Notes under the pieces: generated by a model | What the model saw: only the letters and a program-made list of their open reading frames with translations | The model's database searches: none | What the model was told of the DNA's origin: nothing | From: Lacipirellula parvula | GTDB taxonomy: Bacteria; Planctomycetota; Planctomycetia; Pirellulales; Lacipirellulaceae | DNA length: 64,000 nucleotides | Reading direction: 5' to 3' | Assembly (NCBI RefSeq): GCF_009177095.1 | Contig: NZ_AP021861.1 | Span: 2,338,501-2,402,500, forward strand | Part shown: in pieces, positions 1-9,158 of the stretch | How positions within the stretch are numbered: position 1 is the stretch's first letter | Layout of the letters: every line of letters starts with the position of its first letter | Made by a program: the position numbers and the translations under genes

Positions 1-96
1 GCGGCTGATCGAGGTCTGCAGGCCGAGCTGTTCGACCTTGCTAGCGACGTGCTTGATTTGTTCTTCGGTGACGGTTTCGTCGAGAATGATGATCAT
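1..96 (-). CDS. aroF: DAHP synthase N-terminus (partial)
   Basis: Only the first 32 codons are in the window. The start codon is the ATG at 94-96 and the gene runs off the left edge. The peptide begins MIIILDETVTEEQIKHV, then KVEQLGLQTSISR. This matches the N-terminal ferredoxin-like extension of type I-beta 3-deoxy-7-phosphoheptulonate synthases, which often start MIIVM and contain a TEEQI/V-x-x-V segment. The family condenses PEP with erythrose-4-phosphate, the first step of the shikimate pathway in the cytoplasm. The catalytic barrel is outside the window, so the call rests on the short N-terminus. Other ferredoxin-like starts, such as those of chorismate-mutase-linked proteins, cannot be excluded. 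Confidence 0.6.
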   Translation of the reverse strand, partial: MIIILDETVTEEQIKHVASKVEQLGLQTSISR

Positions 97-218
97 AGAA
101 CGCGCGGGTTCAAAATCTGGGAATGGGGCTGCCATAGCCCTCTCCGGCGGACCGGAGAGAAGCCCTCCAGAGTAACCTGAAGCGGGCGGCTCCACTAGCC
201 GTCCTGGCGGTGCCGAAA

Positions 219-833
219 TCAGGCCTCGCCAGCGGAGGGCGGGGCAGGGGAGGCCGCCGCGGGACCCGCCTGTCGGCGGAGTTGGCGACGGGCCTGCTCG
301 TAAATGATTTGGAGCCGTTTGAACTGCTCGACCGTTCCGCCCCGATCGGGATGGGCCTGCTTGGCCTGCTCGCGGTAGGCCCGTTCGACTTCTTCGAGCG
401 TTGCGTCTGAGGTAAGGCCCAGAGCGATGAGGGCCGGCGCCGGGCCTTCGCCGGTTCGCAGGCTGCCCAGCCACCCGGGGGCGGCGAACTCGCGGTAGGC
501 CCGCAATTCATCACGAATGCGATAGCCATGGAGCGCCATGCCGGCGAGTGCGGCCGCCAAGCCGGCGATGGCGGCGATTTCTAGAAACTGCTGAAGCTGG
601 ATTCCGTAGAGCTTTGAGCTGGCAGGATCTCGCGGGTCGGTGATGAACAACAGCCCCACGATCACGGCCACGCTCAGCACAGGGCCGAACAGCACGAACA
701 AGAGCGCAGCGATGGGCCCCGAACGACCTCGATTGCGGAAATGGAGCCAAACGACCGCCGCCAGCAGCAGGACAAGCGTCGCGTGAATGACGATCGACCA
801 GTGCTCAAAGAGTATGCCGGCGGGCGAGTTCAT
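219..833 (-). CDS. Membrane-anchored J-domain protein
   Basis: This is a 204-residue protein. Hydrophobic stretches near residues 10-28, 42-64 and 84-102 suggest three membrane helices. The last third is a J-domain: a start like LGLTSDATLEEVERAYR, the HPD tripeptide in KQAHPDRGG, then a third helix. J-domains stimulate Hsp70 ATPase, so this is probably a membrane-tethered co-chaperone facing the cytoplasm. The Gly/Phe and zinc-finger regions of classical DnaJ are absent, so it is a type III J-protein. It lies 66 bp downstream of the histidine kinase gene on the same strand. Its Hsp70 partner is unknown, although dnaK lies about 6 kb away. Confidence 0.8.
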   Translation of the reverse strand: MNSPAGILFEHWSIVIHATLVLLLAAVVWLHFRNRGRSGPIAALLFVLFGPVLSVAVIVGLLFITDPRDPASSKLYGIQLQQFLEIAAIAGLAAALAGMALHGYRIRDELRAYREFAAPGWLGSLRTGEGPAPALIALGLTSDATLEEVERAYREQAKQAHPDRGGTVEQFKRLQIIYEQARRQLRRQAGPAAASPAPPSAGEA

Positions 834-899
834 CTTAGTGGCAGATGATAGGCGCCCGCCGCAGGAGCGGCAATCCGACTCGGTCGCCGAGCCGACTGG

Positions 900-2195
900 C
901 TAGCGGGCCTCGGGGGGCGAATCGATCGGCAATTCAAAGCTGAACGTCGCTCCCTGCTCGGGGTTGAGTTCCGCCCAGAGCCGCCCGCCATGGTTTTCGA
1001 TAATCGAGCGGCTGACCGACAGGCCCAGGCCGAGCCCCTCCTGCTTCGTCGTGAAGAACGGTTGAAACAGCGACGAGAGGTCGTGGGCCGCAATGCCGGC
1101 CCCGCAGTCGATGACGTCGACTCGGACGCACCCCTTTTGCAGGGAAGTGCGGACGGTCACCGGTTGCGTGGCGCCAGAGTCGACGGCGGATTCGAGGGCG
1201 TTGCGAATCAGGTTCACCAGCACTTGCTCGATTTGGATCGAGTCGGCAGCGATCATCGGCAGCGAGCAGTCAAGCTCGGCGACGAGGGGGATCGCTTCAG
1301 CACGACCCATGGCGGGGCCGAAGCACGATTTCGTCAGCGTGATGACGCTAGAGACTAGGTCGTTGACGTCGACTCCTGCCGAGAGAGACGCGTTTTTCTT
1401 GACGAACGTGGTGAGTCGTTTGACGATCTCGCTGGCGCGATCCGTCTGTTTGGCGACGTTCTGCAGCAGGCCGAGGACGTCAGCCGGGAGTTCTTGCCCG
1501 GAGGTTAGCGGCCAGCGTTGGCACGCGCGGGCGAAGTTGTTGGCGGCCGCCAGCGGTTGGTTCAGTTCGTGGGCGAGGCCCGAGATCATTTCGCCCAACG
1601 TGCAGAGGCGGTTCGCATGGGCGATTTCCGCGAGTCGCTGCCGTTCGTTCTCCTCTGCCTTGCGCCGCTCGGTGATATCGATGAACGCCCCGACCGATCC
1701 GCGCGGATTACCGGCCGAATCGCGGAGCGGCGCCGAGTACCCCAACATCCGCATGATGCGACCATCTTCGTGGATAATCTTGAACTCAAGATCGCGAATC
1801 TCGGCGCCATTTCGCGCGGAGATTTGCATCGGCAGTTGATCGTCGGGGATCAGCCGTCCGTCGAGGTCGACGCAAACGAAGTTAGTCGGACGCTCGGAGG
1901 CATCGGCGGTTTTCGACGAGTTCTCGGCCGCGTCGAGATCGAGGAAATCAGCCAGGGTGCTGTTTGTGCGAATCCGTTTGCAGAGCGGATCGAACGCCAC
2001 GCCGATGCCGACGGGGATCACATTCAGGAGCGTATCGAGTTCCGTGGCCCGATCATGGAGCGCCGCTTCTAACCGAGCCACTTCCGCTTCGAGACGAGCG
2101 ATGCGCTCCTCAGCTGGAAGCGGCTCGGTCTGGATCGCAAGTTCCCCGACGACGGGGGCCGCGCTGCCAACAATCTGGGCGAGGACGATTCTCAA
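900..2195 (-). CDS. PAS-domain sensor histidine kinase
   Basis: This is a 431-residue protein. A short coiled coil (about residues 28-50) is followed by a PAS/PAC region (about 52-180) with LGYSAPLRDSAGNPRG and IDITERRKAEE at its end. The HisKA segment has the phospho-acceptor His in GLAHELNQPLAAA, and the HATPase_c domain has LIRNALESA (N box), DCGAGIA (G1), LFQPFFTTK (F box) and GLGLGLSVSRS (G2). This arrangement is FixL/DctB-like, with no membrane segment, so a cytoplasmic sensor is likely. No response regulator gene is adjacent and the PAS ligand is unknown. No haem ligand is evident, so an oxygen-sensing role is not supported. Confidence 0.9.
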   Translation of the reverse strand: MRIVLAQIVGSAAPVVGELAIQTEPLPAEERIARLEAEVARLEAALHDRATELDTLLNVIPVGIGVAFDPLCKRIRTNSTLADFLDLDAAENSSKTADASERPTNFVCVDLDGRLIPDDQLPMQISARNGAEIRDLEFKIIHEDGRIMRMLGYSAPLRDSAGNPRGSVGAFIDITERRKAEENERQRLAEIAHANRLCTLGEMISGLAHELNQPLAAANNFARACQRWPLTSGQELPADVLGLLQNVAKQTDRASEIVKRLTTFVKKNASLSAGVDVNDLVSSVITLTKSCFGPAMGRAEAIPLVAELDCSLPMIAADSIQIEQVLVNLIRNALESAVDSGATQPVTVRTSLQKGCVRVDVIDCGAGIAAHDLSSLFQPFFTTKQEGLGLGLSVSRSIIENHGGRLWAELNPEQGATFSFELPIDSPPEAR

Positions 2196-2689
2196 GGGAA
2201 GTGCACGAGGGGTTGAAAGGGATATGCAAATAATGAGGAGGGTGACGCTTAAATGCCAGTCAGTAAGTCGTTGATAGCCACGGGAGCCTGGCCGACAAGT
2301 TTCGTTTACATACCACTGTGGTGAAGAGTCTGGCTATTTATTATGCGATATGTCACAAAAAGCGACGCAATCTTGCGGAGTTGTAATGCCGGATGCCGCC
2401 TTCGAGAACTCCCTCAAGCGGGGGGATTCTACAAAACAGCGTCCTGCGACCATTCCACACATGCGCATGCAAATGGTCCTTTGGCTTGTTTGCGAATAAG
2501 CGGCGTGGTGCTACGCCGCTAAACTCTTGCAATTTAGTACGGATTTCCCCGCACGCTGGATTCACGGTTCATCGGGCGTCGAGGCCTTAGTTTCCGTTCG
2601 TGGCGAGAATAATTCAGACGTATAATGAAAGTTGGCCGACCAACCTGAAGGCGGCCGCCCCTGGCCGTAACATTGCGGAGAATGCGACG
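2196..2689. other. Intergenic region between divergent genes, with a perfect 8-bp hairpin
   Basis: About 490 bp separate the histidine kinase start from the secreted-protein start, and no convincing gene is present. It contains a hairpin at 2499-2520 (arms AGCGGCGT and ACGCCGCT, 6-nt loop) without a T-run. It must hold the promoters of both divergent genes, but I cannot assign a clear -35/-10 pair. Confidence 0.5.
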
Positions 2690-3439
2690 ATGAAACGAAC
2701 CCGGCTGATTCTCGCAGCAACGGCTATGGCAGCGCTCGGCGGGGGTGATTTCAATCGCGCCGCGGCGCAGCAACCTGCTTCGGCGCCCGCGACGCCGCCC
2801 CCCGCGGACGAGCGCTACGTCGAACCGAACACACGGTCGCAAGCAGAAATCGACAAGGAACGGGCGGCTATCTGGGACAGTAAAGAGATGGTCGCCGCCC
2901 GCGAGTGGTTGGTCGACCACATGGCCCGTTCCGCGCGGATCACGCCCTCACAGTCGCAGCGCTACCTAGAGGAACTAAAGCGACTGTCGCCCGAACAGAT
3001 GAAGTTGTGGCTGATCACGTTCGAAGAGCAGCAGGCGGAGCGAAACCGCCAGCATGAGACCTTTGAATCGGCTCGCCAAATGTCGGTCGATCGTGCGATG
3101 CAGGCCAACCAAGCGAGCCAGCAAGCGGCCGAGAACGCCACCCGCACGCGCAATCAAGCGGCGCAGACAGCGCAAGAGGCGATGCGGAATCAGCAACAGA
3201 CGGCGCAGGAGCGCGCCCAGCAGCGCGCAAGCGATCGCGACGCTGCGGCGCAGGCGATGCTTCAACCGTCGGCGTACATCTGGCTGAACACCGCTCCCTG
3301 GGGCCCGTATGCCGGCTATCCGATCGGCGGCGGAGCGGCCATCGATCCAGCGGCGTTTCGCGGCGTGTTGGGCGTCACCAACCGCGAACCTGCCAATACG
3401 ATTTCGCCCGGCGCCCGCCGGCCCGAGACGAACCGCTAG
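2690..3439 (+). CDS. Secreted Ala/Gln-rich coiled-coil protein
   Basis: This is a 249-residue protein. I chose the ATG at 2690 because GGAG lies 9 nt upstream and the product then begins with a typical signal peptide (MKRTRLILAATAMAALGGG, cleavage near the AAAQQ). An upstream in-frame start at 2600 would bury that signal. Residues about 90-180 are rich in Ala, Gln, Arg and Glu with heptad-like spacing (e.g. RNQQQTAQERAQQRA), suggesting a long coiled coil. The C-terminus is Pro/Gly-rich. I do not recognise a family. It may be an envelope or periplasmic structural protein, but that is inference. Confidence 0.65.
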   Translation: MKRTRLILAATAMAALGGGDFNRAAAQQPASAPATPPPADERYVEPNTRSQAEIDKERAAIWDSKEMVAAREWLVDHMARSARITPSQSQRYLEELKRLSPEQMKLWLITFEEQQAERNRQHETFESARQMSVDRAMQANQASQQAAENATRTRNQAAQTAQEAMRNQQQTAQERAQQRASDRDAAAQAMLQPSAYIWLNTAPWGPYAGYPIGGGAAIDPAAFRGVLGVTNREPANTISPGARRPETNR

Positions 3440-3653
3440 GCTCGTCTTAGTGAGTTCTACAATTGGAAGCGTCGTCGCGGCGACGCCCAGTGGATCGGCT
3501 CGATCATTGCGTGTTAGTCAGGCGCGCTGTTGACGATCTGAAGGCCGCAGTGGGATGAGTATTTCTCCCGCCCGCTCGAGAGGCCGTTGCTCGGCTTCGC
3601 AGGCGTCCGCTTGAAGGAGGCCGCTTCTCGCCGTTTCGTTGTTCCTCGTGCAA

Positions 3654-3689
3654 CGAAAAACGACCCGAGAACAGACAATTGTTCTCGGG
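3654..3689 (-). terminator. Rho-independent terminator of the outer-membrane-type gene
   Basis: A perfect 10-bp stem (3664-3673 with 3680-3689; arm CCCGAGAACA, loop GACAAT) is followed on the minus strand by a short T-rich stretch (GTCGTTTTTCG). It lies about 40 bp past the stop of the minus-strand gene ending at 3727. Confidence 0.75.
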
Positions 3690-3726
3690 CCGTCGTGGGG
3701 AGAGTTTCGTTGTCGCGGCGGCTAGA

Positions 3727-4836
3727 TCACCAAGTGAACCCGCAGCCGAGAGCCAGACCGACCAGGTTGGCTCCGCCGATGCCGGCCGAAGCGAACGAGT
3801 TGGTCGTCAGTTCGCCGATCGTGCCGCCGAAGCCGGCGCCGCCGGTTGGCGGTCCATCGATGTCCCATTGCTGGTATTCGAGGGCCGTGCGGAAGAACGC
3901 GTTGGCCGGGATGTACTTCAGCGGGAAGTCCATCTGCAGACCGATCTGGTATTCCAGGATATCAAGCTCGGCGTCGGCATCGGAACGACGCACCGTTGCG
4001 GCGCCGACGAGCGGCGCGCTCGGCGAGGAGGCCACGGTGCCGTCTGAACGGCCGAACGAATCGGTGTGGCCGCCGAGATACGAAACGCGGAAGCCAGAGA
4101 AGAACGTGAACGGCGAGTCGCCCAGTTGCCGACGGACGTTGATGCCCGTCGTACCGCCGGCGCCGTTGAAGCTGAAGCCGTTTTGCAGCGTCAGGTTGAT
4201 GAAGTTACCGGTTGTAAAGACGCCGAAGGCCAGGAAATCGGACTCGGTGCCGATCATCGCCTGGCGGGCGCCGAGCGAGCCGTCGATTTTCCACTTGCCC
4301 GGCTTGAAGCTGCGGACGATTTCGATGTCGGCGGTTTGCAGGTGAGCGCGATTCGTCTCGAAGATCGTGGCGAAGTTGCTGCCGGTGTTCGGAATCGCGG
4401 GATTCGGAGCCGGGGGCGTGTCTTGGTTGCTGGTTTCCAGATTCCAGTAGCGGCCGACGACTGCCCACCGCTCGTTCAATTGCAGGCCCATCCACAACCG
4501 CGGGGCGGCGGCGAACTTGTCGTTGATGCCGTCGCCGTCGACCGTTGCGAAGGTTGAGACGCCAGGCGCCGTCGTATCGGAGAACGACGCCGTGATCCGT
4601 CCGCCGGTCGTCGCGTTGACGTTCATCAACGTCGCTTCCGTTCCGGCGAAGAAGAACGGCCCGCTACACTTCTGGCAGCGGGCGAGTTCGCATTGAACGG
4701 GTGCGTCGGAGGCGACGACCGTTTCAGCTTCGTTGAAGAATGAGGCGACGGAGTACCCCGTGTCGCCGAAGGCTGGGGCGGGCGCGACGAACAGCGCAGC
4801 CGCGGCCCAGCGAAGGACCCATCCATTGGTCTTCAT
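3727..4836 (-). CDS. Lpg1974-like outer membrane protein
   Basis: This is a 369-residue protein. I chose the ATG at 4834-4836 because GGAAGGA precedes it and it opens a clear signal peptide (MKTNGWVLRWAAAALFVAPA, ending AFGD). The body alternates polar and aromatic residues with many Gly/Asn turns (WMGLQLNERWAVVGRYW, FFSGFRVSYLGGHTDS, LDILEYQIGLQMDF), and the last strand ends in an aromatic residue (GLALGCGFTW), as in beta-barrel proteins. The pattern resembles the Lpg1974/MOMP-like family common in planctomycetes. A CxxC pair lies near the mature N-terminus (ARCQKCSG). The pore function is inferred from the family. The gene is monocistronic with its own terminator. Confidence 0.65.
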   Translation of the reverse strand: MKTNGWVLRWAAAALFVAPAPAFGDTGYSVASFFNEAETVVASDAPVQCELARCQKCSGPFFFAGTEATLMNVNATTGGRITASFSDTTAPGVSTFATVDGDGINDKFAAAPRLWMGLQLNERWAVVGRYWNLETSNQDTPPAPNPAIPNTGSNFATIFETNRAHLQTADIEIVRSFKPGKWKIDGSLGARQAMIGTESDFLAFGVFTTGNFINLTLQNGFSFNGAGGTTGINVRRQLGDSPFTFFSGFRVSYLGGHTDSFGRSDGTVASSPSAPLVGAATVRRSDADAELDILEYQIGLQMDFPLKYIPANAFFRTALEYQQWDIDGPPTGGAGFGGTIGELTTNSFASAGIGGANLVGLALGCGFTW

Positions 4837-5054
4837 CGTGATTCCTTCCGGCCATCCTTTGGCCAGCGTAAAACGTGGACGGCGTCTGCAGGCATGAGAC
4901 GACCGCCTCCCCAACGTCCACGGTGAAAACGATCGACCACTTGAAGCGGAACCACGCAATTCTGCGGTTGCTAGCAGTAGGGTCGCCGCAGGCCGCAAAG
5001 TTGATGATTGGCCTCAAGAGGCTGCGATGGCGTTAGATGGCGGCGTCGCATTCC

Positions 5055-5138
5055 AGCCCCGGGCTCCGCCCGGGGGTAGGCGTCCAATCCGGTTGGCATT
5101 GTCGCTCGTACTGCACCCCCGGGCGGAGCCCGGGGCTA
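5055..5138. repeat. REP doublet (REPIN-like): two facing GC palindromes
   Basis: Two near-identical palindromes lie in inverted order. The first is 5057-5075 (arms CCCCGGGC/GCCCGGGG, loop TCC) and the second 5117-5135 (same arms, loop GGA). They are preceded by AG and followed by CTA as mirror flanks, with about 40 bp between them. The same 19-bp unit recurs at 45165 and 62767. They sit between two minus-strand genes and could act in mRNA stability. Confidence 0.75.
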
Positions 5139-5153
5139 AAAGCGATTCCGCTG

Positions 5154-6284
5154 CTAGCCAACGACTTCCGACTCGGCGTACGAGCCGAGCAGCGACAGGC
5201 GGAGCGACTTCTTCTGCAGCGAGGCAATCGCCCGCTTCACCCGCAGTTCGGCGGGGTGCCCCTGGAATTCCAGGAAGAAGAGGTAGCGGCCCCGGGCGCT
5301 CGGGATGGGAAAGGATTCGATCCAGGTGAGGTTGAGGCGGTGGCGTTTGAAGATCGCCATCGCATCGGCGAGCGAGCCAGGTTCGTGAGGGGCTTCAAAC
5401 ACGAGCGCCGTTTTGTCGCGGCCCGTTCGGTCGGCCGCTCTAGCGCCGATCACGGCGAAGCGGGTGACATTCTCCGCGTTGTCTTCGATGTTCCGCGCAA
5501 GAACCGACAGGCCGTTGTTGACTGCGGCTTGTTCGGTGCCGATGGCGGCGGTGTCTGGTTCGGCGGCGGCGAGGCTGGCGGCTTCGGCGGAACTCGAGGC
5601 TGGTTCCAGCTTCACCCCCGGCAAGTGCGCGGCGAGCCAGTTGCGGCACTGCGACAGCGCCTGGGGCTTGCTGCAGACGCGGCGGATCTCGCTGCGGGCC
5701 CCGCGGCCGAGCAGGCAATGATGAATTCGCAGCGGTACTTCGCCGCAGATTTGGACATGGGTCGCGCCCGATTCGCCGCTGCCGTTACCATTGGCAACGG
5801 CACTGAGGCGGGCCAAGCATTCCAGTGAGTCGGCGACGCGGCCATCGGTGGAGTTCTCGATGGGGACGACGCCGAACTGGGCGTGCCCTTGCTCAACCTC
5901 GTCGAATACGCTGGCGATCGTCGCAACCGGCACGAGTTCGGCACTCTGGCCGAAGCGGGCGATCGCCGCGAGATGGCTGTAGGTATACGCAGGGCCGAGG
6001 TAGGCGGCGCGGATCGGTTGGTTGGCCGAGCGGATACCGCTCAGCAGTTCGCGGAAGATCGCCTGGATTGCGTTGGCGGTGAGGGGGCCGTCGTTGTTTT
6101 CGATGGCATACTTCAGCACCGCGGGGTCGGCGACGCCTGAAGCCGTTTGATCGACGGCAGATTCGCCGCGAGCTTCGGCAAGCTCGCCGTTCGCGATGGC
6201 CGCCGCGGCGCGTTCGTTGAGCAGATCGACCAGTTGGCGGTCGAGCTTCCGAAGCTGAGCGGCGGTGACTTTCTTAGCGGCCAT
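5154..6284 (-). CDS. pheA: Chorismate mutase / prephenate dehydratase
   Basis: This is a 376-residue bifunctional P-protein. Residues about 5-85 are an AroQ-like helical chorismate mutase (LRKLDRQLVDLLNERAAAA). Residues about 93-270 are the prephenate dehydratase domain, with AAYLGPAYTYSHLAA at its start and the VPIENSTDGRV motif. Residues about 280-370 are an ACT domain (FEAPHEPGSLADAMAIF). It converts chorismate to phenylpyruvate for phenylalanine synthesis. The ACT regulatory motif usually read as ESRP is ESFP here, so feedback inhibition by Phe may be altered. The mutase domain also lacks an obvious Lys in the GKIK-like stretch of family members. Confidence 0.9.
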   Translation of the reverse strand: MAAKKVTAAQLRKLDRQLVDLLNERAAAAIANGELAEARGESAVDQTASGVADPAVLKYAIENNDGPLTANAIQAIFRELLSGIRSANQPIRAAYLGPAYTYSHLAAIARFGQSAELVPVATIASVFDEVEQGHAQFGVVPIENSTDGRVADSLECLARLSAVANGNGSGESGATHVQICGEVPLRIHHCLLGRGARSEIRRVCSKPQALSQCRNWLAAHLPGVKLEPASSSAEAASLAAAEPDTAAIGTEQAAVNNGLSVLARNIEDNAENVTRFAVIGARAADRTGRDKTALVFEAPHEPGSLADAMAIFKRHRLNLTWIESFPIPSARGRYLFFLEFQGHPAELRVKRAIASLQKKSLRLSLLGSYAESEVVG

Positions 6285-6615
6285 GGCGGTGAGCGGGATG
6301 GGGGGCGAACGTGGGTGTCAAACTGGCATGTCGTCCGAAATCGGAAAACGCCGAGCGTTGGCTAGATGCTGCCAAACTGACAGTTGGCGAAATCAGTCCA
6401 GTTCGCGCTCTCAATTCTAGCTTGCGATTTAACTCGTTATTTGGCGGTGGTTTATGGCTATTTAATAGGGTCGCCCGCCAGCCGGCACGGCCTTTGCGTA
6501 AATACGTGACCGTACCTGGAAAAAACAAACGGCGGCTGCCGCGATGGCATGCTGCGCGTTGAAATACAGCATATCTTAAGCGATCAACCTCCAACTAGGA
6601 GAGGAGCTAACACTT

Positions 6616-8523
6616 ATGGCAAGCGGCGAAAAAATCATCGGTATCGATCTCGGCACCACCAACTCGGTGGTCGCCGTGATGGAAGGCAAAGAAGCGAAGG
6701 TCATCCCGAACCCGGAAGGGAATCGGCTGACCCCCAGCGTCGTGGCGTTCACCGACAAGGGCGAAGTCCTCGTCGGCGATCTCGCGCGGCGCCAAGCGGT
6801 GACCAACCCAACCAAGACCGTTTACTCGATTAAGCGGTTCATGGGCCGGCGGCACAATGAAGTCGCTTCGGAAGAGAAGATGGTTCCCTACAAAGTCGTA
6901 GGCGGACCGGAAGACTACGTGAAGGTCGACGTCGGCGGGCAGGAGTTCACTCCGCCTGAAGTCTCGGCGAAGATCTTGCGCAAGCTCAAGGAATCGGCCG
7001 AAGCTTATCTTGGTCACAAGGTGAACAAGGCGGTCATCACCGTTCCGGCGTACTTCAACGACGCCCAACGTCAGGCGACCAAAGACGCCGGCCAGATCGC
7101 CGGCCTCGAAGTCGCCCGCATCATCAACGAACCGACCGCGGCGTCGCTCGCGTACGGCCTCGACAAGCAAGCGCAAGAGAAGATCTGCGTCTTCGACCTC
7201 GGCGGCGGTACGTTCGACGTCTCGGTGCTGGAAGTCGCTGACGGCGTCTTCCGCGTGATGAGCACCAACGGCGACACCCACCTCGGCGGCGACGACTTCG
7301 ACGAAGAGTTGATGAAGTACGTGGCTGGCGAGTTCCAGAAAGAGCAGGGGATCGATCTCCGCAAAGACCGCATGGCGCTGCAGCGTTTGCAGGAAGCGTG
7401 CGAGAAGGCGAAGAAAGAGCTCAGCACGGCGCAATCGACCGACATCAATCTGCCGTTCATTACGGCCGATGCGAACGGTCCGAAGCACTTGCAGATGAAC
7501 ATCACTCGCGCGCAGTTCGAGAAGATGGTCGACGGGCTGGTGGAACGCTGCCGCATTCCGCTGGTGCAGGCGCTGAAGGACGCGAAGCTGAAGCCGAGCG
7601 AGATCGACGAAGTCGTCTTGGTCGGCGGTACGACCCGCATCCCGAAGGTGCAGGAACTGGTCAAAGAAATCTTTGGCAAGGACCCGCACAAGGGCGTGAA
7701 TCCCGACGAAGTCGTGGCCATCGGCGCCGCGATCCAGGGCGGCGTCCTCTCGGGTGAAGTCCAGGACATCCTGCTGCTCGACGTCACTCCGCTCAGCCTC
7801 GGCATCGAGACCCTTGGCGGCGTGATGACCAAGCTCGTGGAGAAGAATACGACGATCCCGACCGAGCGGAAGCAAGTCTTCAGCACGGCCGACGACAACC
7901 AGACGGCTGTCACGGTTCGCGTGTTCCAAGGCGAACGCGAGATGTGTGCGGACAACCGGCTCCTCGGCCAGTTCAACCTGGAAGGGATCCCGCCGGCCCC
8001 GCGCGGCGTGCCGCAGATCGAAGTGAAGTTCGATCTCGACGCCAACGGCATCCTCAGCGTCGCGGCAAAGGATCTCGGCACTGGCAAGGAACAGACCGTC
8101 AAGATCGAGCAATCGAGCGGTTTGTCCGACGACGAGATCAAGCGGATGCAGGCCGACGCGGCCTCGCACGCTGAAGAGGACAAGAAGAAGCGTGAACTTG
8201 TCGAAGCTCGTAATCAGGCCGACTCGATGGCTTACCAAATCGAGAAGACCATCAAGACGAACGCCGACAAGCTGAAGGACTCCGACAAGCAGGCGCTCGA
8301 AGCGGCTGTGACGAAGGTCCGCGAAGCAGCCAAGGGCGACAACGCGGCGGCCATCAAGACCGCCGTGGCGGAACTCGAGGCGGCGTCGCACGCGATGAGC
8401 GAAGCCTTGTACAAGTCGGCAGCCGCCGGCGGCGACGGAGCGGCGGAAGGGGCCACGGCCCAAGCCGGCGGTTCGAGCGCCGACGACGATGCGATCGATG
8501 CGGAGTTCGAGGTGAAGAGCTGA
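6616..8523 (+). CDS. dnaK: Hsp70 chaperone DnaK
   Basis: This is a 635-residue protein, the usual DnaK length. The nucleotide-binding domain shows [17 protein letters not shown], the [15 protein letters not shown] phosphate-2 loop and [12 protein letters not shown]. The substrate-binding domain follows from about residue 390 ([14 protein letters not shown]), then a helical lid and the acidic tail ending [14 protein letters not shown] strong ribosome-binding site (AGGAGAGGAGC) precedes the ATG. It is not clustered with grpE or dnaJ. No CIRCE element or clear heat-shock promoter was seen upstream. It folds nascent and stress-denatured proteins with J-protein and GrpE partners. Confidence 0.97.
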   Translation: MASGEKIIGIDLGTTNSVVAVMEGKEAKVIPNPEGNRLTPSVVAFTDKGEVLVGDLARRQAVTNPTKTVYSIKRFMGRRHNEVASEEKMVPYKVVGGPEDYVKVDVGGQEFTPPEVSAKILRKLKESAEAYLGHKVNKAVITVPAYFNDAQRQATKDAGQIAGLEVARIINEPTAASLAYGLDKQAQEKICVFDLGGGTFDVSVLEVADGVFRVMSTNGDTHLGGDDFDEELMKYVAGEFQKEQGIDLRKDRMALQRLQEACEKAKKELSTAQSTDINLPFITADANGPKHLQMNITRAQFEKMVDGLVERCRIPLVQALKDAKLKPSEIDEVVLVGGTTRIPKVQELVKEIFGKDPHKGVNPDEVVAIGAAIQGGVLSGEVQDILLLDVTPLSLGIETLGGVMTKLVEKNTTIPTERKQVFSTADDNQTAVTVRVFQGEREMCADNRLLGQFNLEGIPPAPRGVPQIEVKFDLDANGILSVAAKDLGTGKEQTVKIEQSSGLSDDEIKRMQADAASHAEEDKKKRELVEARNQADSMAYQIEKTIKTNADKLKDSDKQALEAAVTKVREAAKGDNAAAIKTAVAELEAASHAMSEALYKSAAAGGDGAAEGATAQAGGSSADDDAIDAEFEVKS

Positions 8524-8570
8524 GCGCCTGGCGCTTAATGCCAAATTCGAGGCATTAGCCCCGAGAGAGG

Positions 8571-8603
8571 CGACATGCTGTAGCCAGGGGCGCAAGCCCC
8601 TGG
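8571..8603. repeat. Left REP palindrome of the REP-transposase locus
   Basis: The 23-nt stretch 8581-8603 is the exact reverse complement of 9159-9181. It contains a palindrome CCAGGGGC-GCAA-GCCCCTGG. The similarity continues outward to 8571 (CGACAT on both sides). The two units face each other around the transposase gene. Confidence 0.8.
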
Positions 8604-8625
8604 AACGGAGTTAGCAATCGCAATG

Positions 8626-8666
8626 AGCTCCGGAGGAGCGACATAGTTCTTCCTCCGGAGCTTTTT
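8626..8666 (+). terminator. Hairpin with T-run between dnaK and the REP transposase
   Basis: A perfect 12-bp stem (8626-8637 with 8651-8662; arm AGCTCCGGAGGA) is followed directly by TTTTT. It fits a Rho-independent terminator for dnaK. Its T-run ends one base before the ATG at 8668, so it may also hide the transposase start and limit its translation. Confidence 0.7.
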
Positions 8667-8667
8667 C

Positions 8668-9117
8668 ATGCTCTCAACGTATTCGAATCTCCTCTATCAC
8701 ATCGTGTTCAGCACGAAAGATAGAGAGCGGTTGATCACCGAAGGCTTCAAGGAAGAGCTCTACCGTTACATGGCGGGGGTCACGCGAGAGGAAGGCGGAA
8801 GTCTGCTGGAGATTGGCGGGATTGAAGATCACGTTCATCTGCTGGCAAAGTTCAAGCCATCGATTACCGTTTCCGACATGTTGCGTTTGATCAAAACGAA
8901 CTCGTCCAAATGGTTGCATGAGCAAAAGGGGCATGCACGATTCGGTTGGCAGGAAGGATATGCCGCGTTCAGCGTGAGCGAATCGCAAGCGATTGCCGTT
9001 CGCCGATATATTCGCAACCAAGCGGCGCATCATCGGCGGCAGTCGTTTCAGGACGAGTTCGTGTCGATGTTAGAGCGGCATGGCGTGGAGTACGATCCGC
9101 GGTTTTTGTGGGATTGA
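8668..9117 (+). CDS. REP-associated IS200-like transposase (RAYT)
   Basis: This is a 149-residue protein of the Y1 (HUH) transposase superfamily. It has the metal-binding HxH motif in GIEDHVHLLAKF and the catalytic-tyrosine helix SQAIAVRRYIRNQAAHH near residue 115. The start (YSNLLYHIVFSTKDR) is typical of REP-associated tyrosine transposases. Such enzymes nick single-stranded REP hairpins and are thought to spread them. The gene is flanked by perfectly inverted REP palindromes, which supports the RAYT assignment over an ordinary IS200. No TnpB partner is present. It is complete and probably expressed weakly because of the hairpin before its start. Confidence 0.85.
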   Translation: MLSTYSNLLYHIVFSTKDRERLITEGFKEELYRYMAGVTREEGGSLLEIGGIEDHVHLLAKFKPSITVSDMLRLIKTNSSKWLHEQKGHARFGWQEGYAAFSVSESQAIAVRRYIRNQAAHHRRQSFQDEFVSMLERHGVEYDPRFLWD

Positions 9118-9158
9118 TTTTGCCCCTCCGGGGCTTTGAGGATAAACGGCATCGGTTA

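Noticed and set aside
5037-5828. 263-codon plus-strand frame opposite pheA
   Set aside because: It begins inside a REP doublet and reads antisense to the prephenate dehydratase domain.
6530-6600. Heat-shock (CIRCE or sigma-32) promoter upstream of dnaK
   Set aside because: TTGAAA at about 6560 has no matching CCCCAT-like box at a proper distance, and no CIRCE inverted repeat is present.
6607-8595. 662-codon open frame antisense to dnaK
   Set aside because: It mirrors the dnaK codons throughout, is rich in Leu/Arg/His as expected for an antisense frame of a GC-rich gene, and has no ribosome-binding site.
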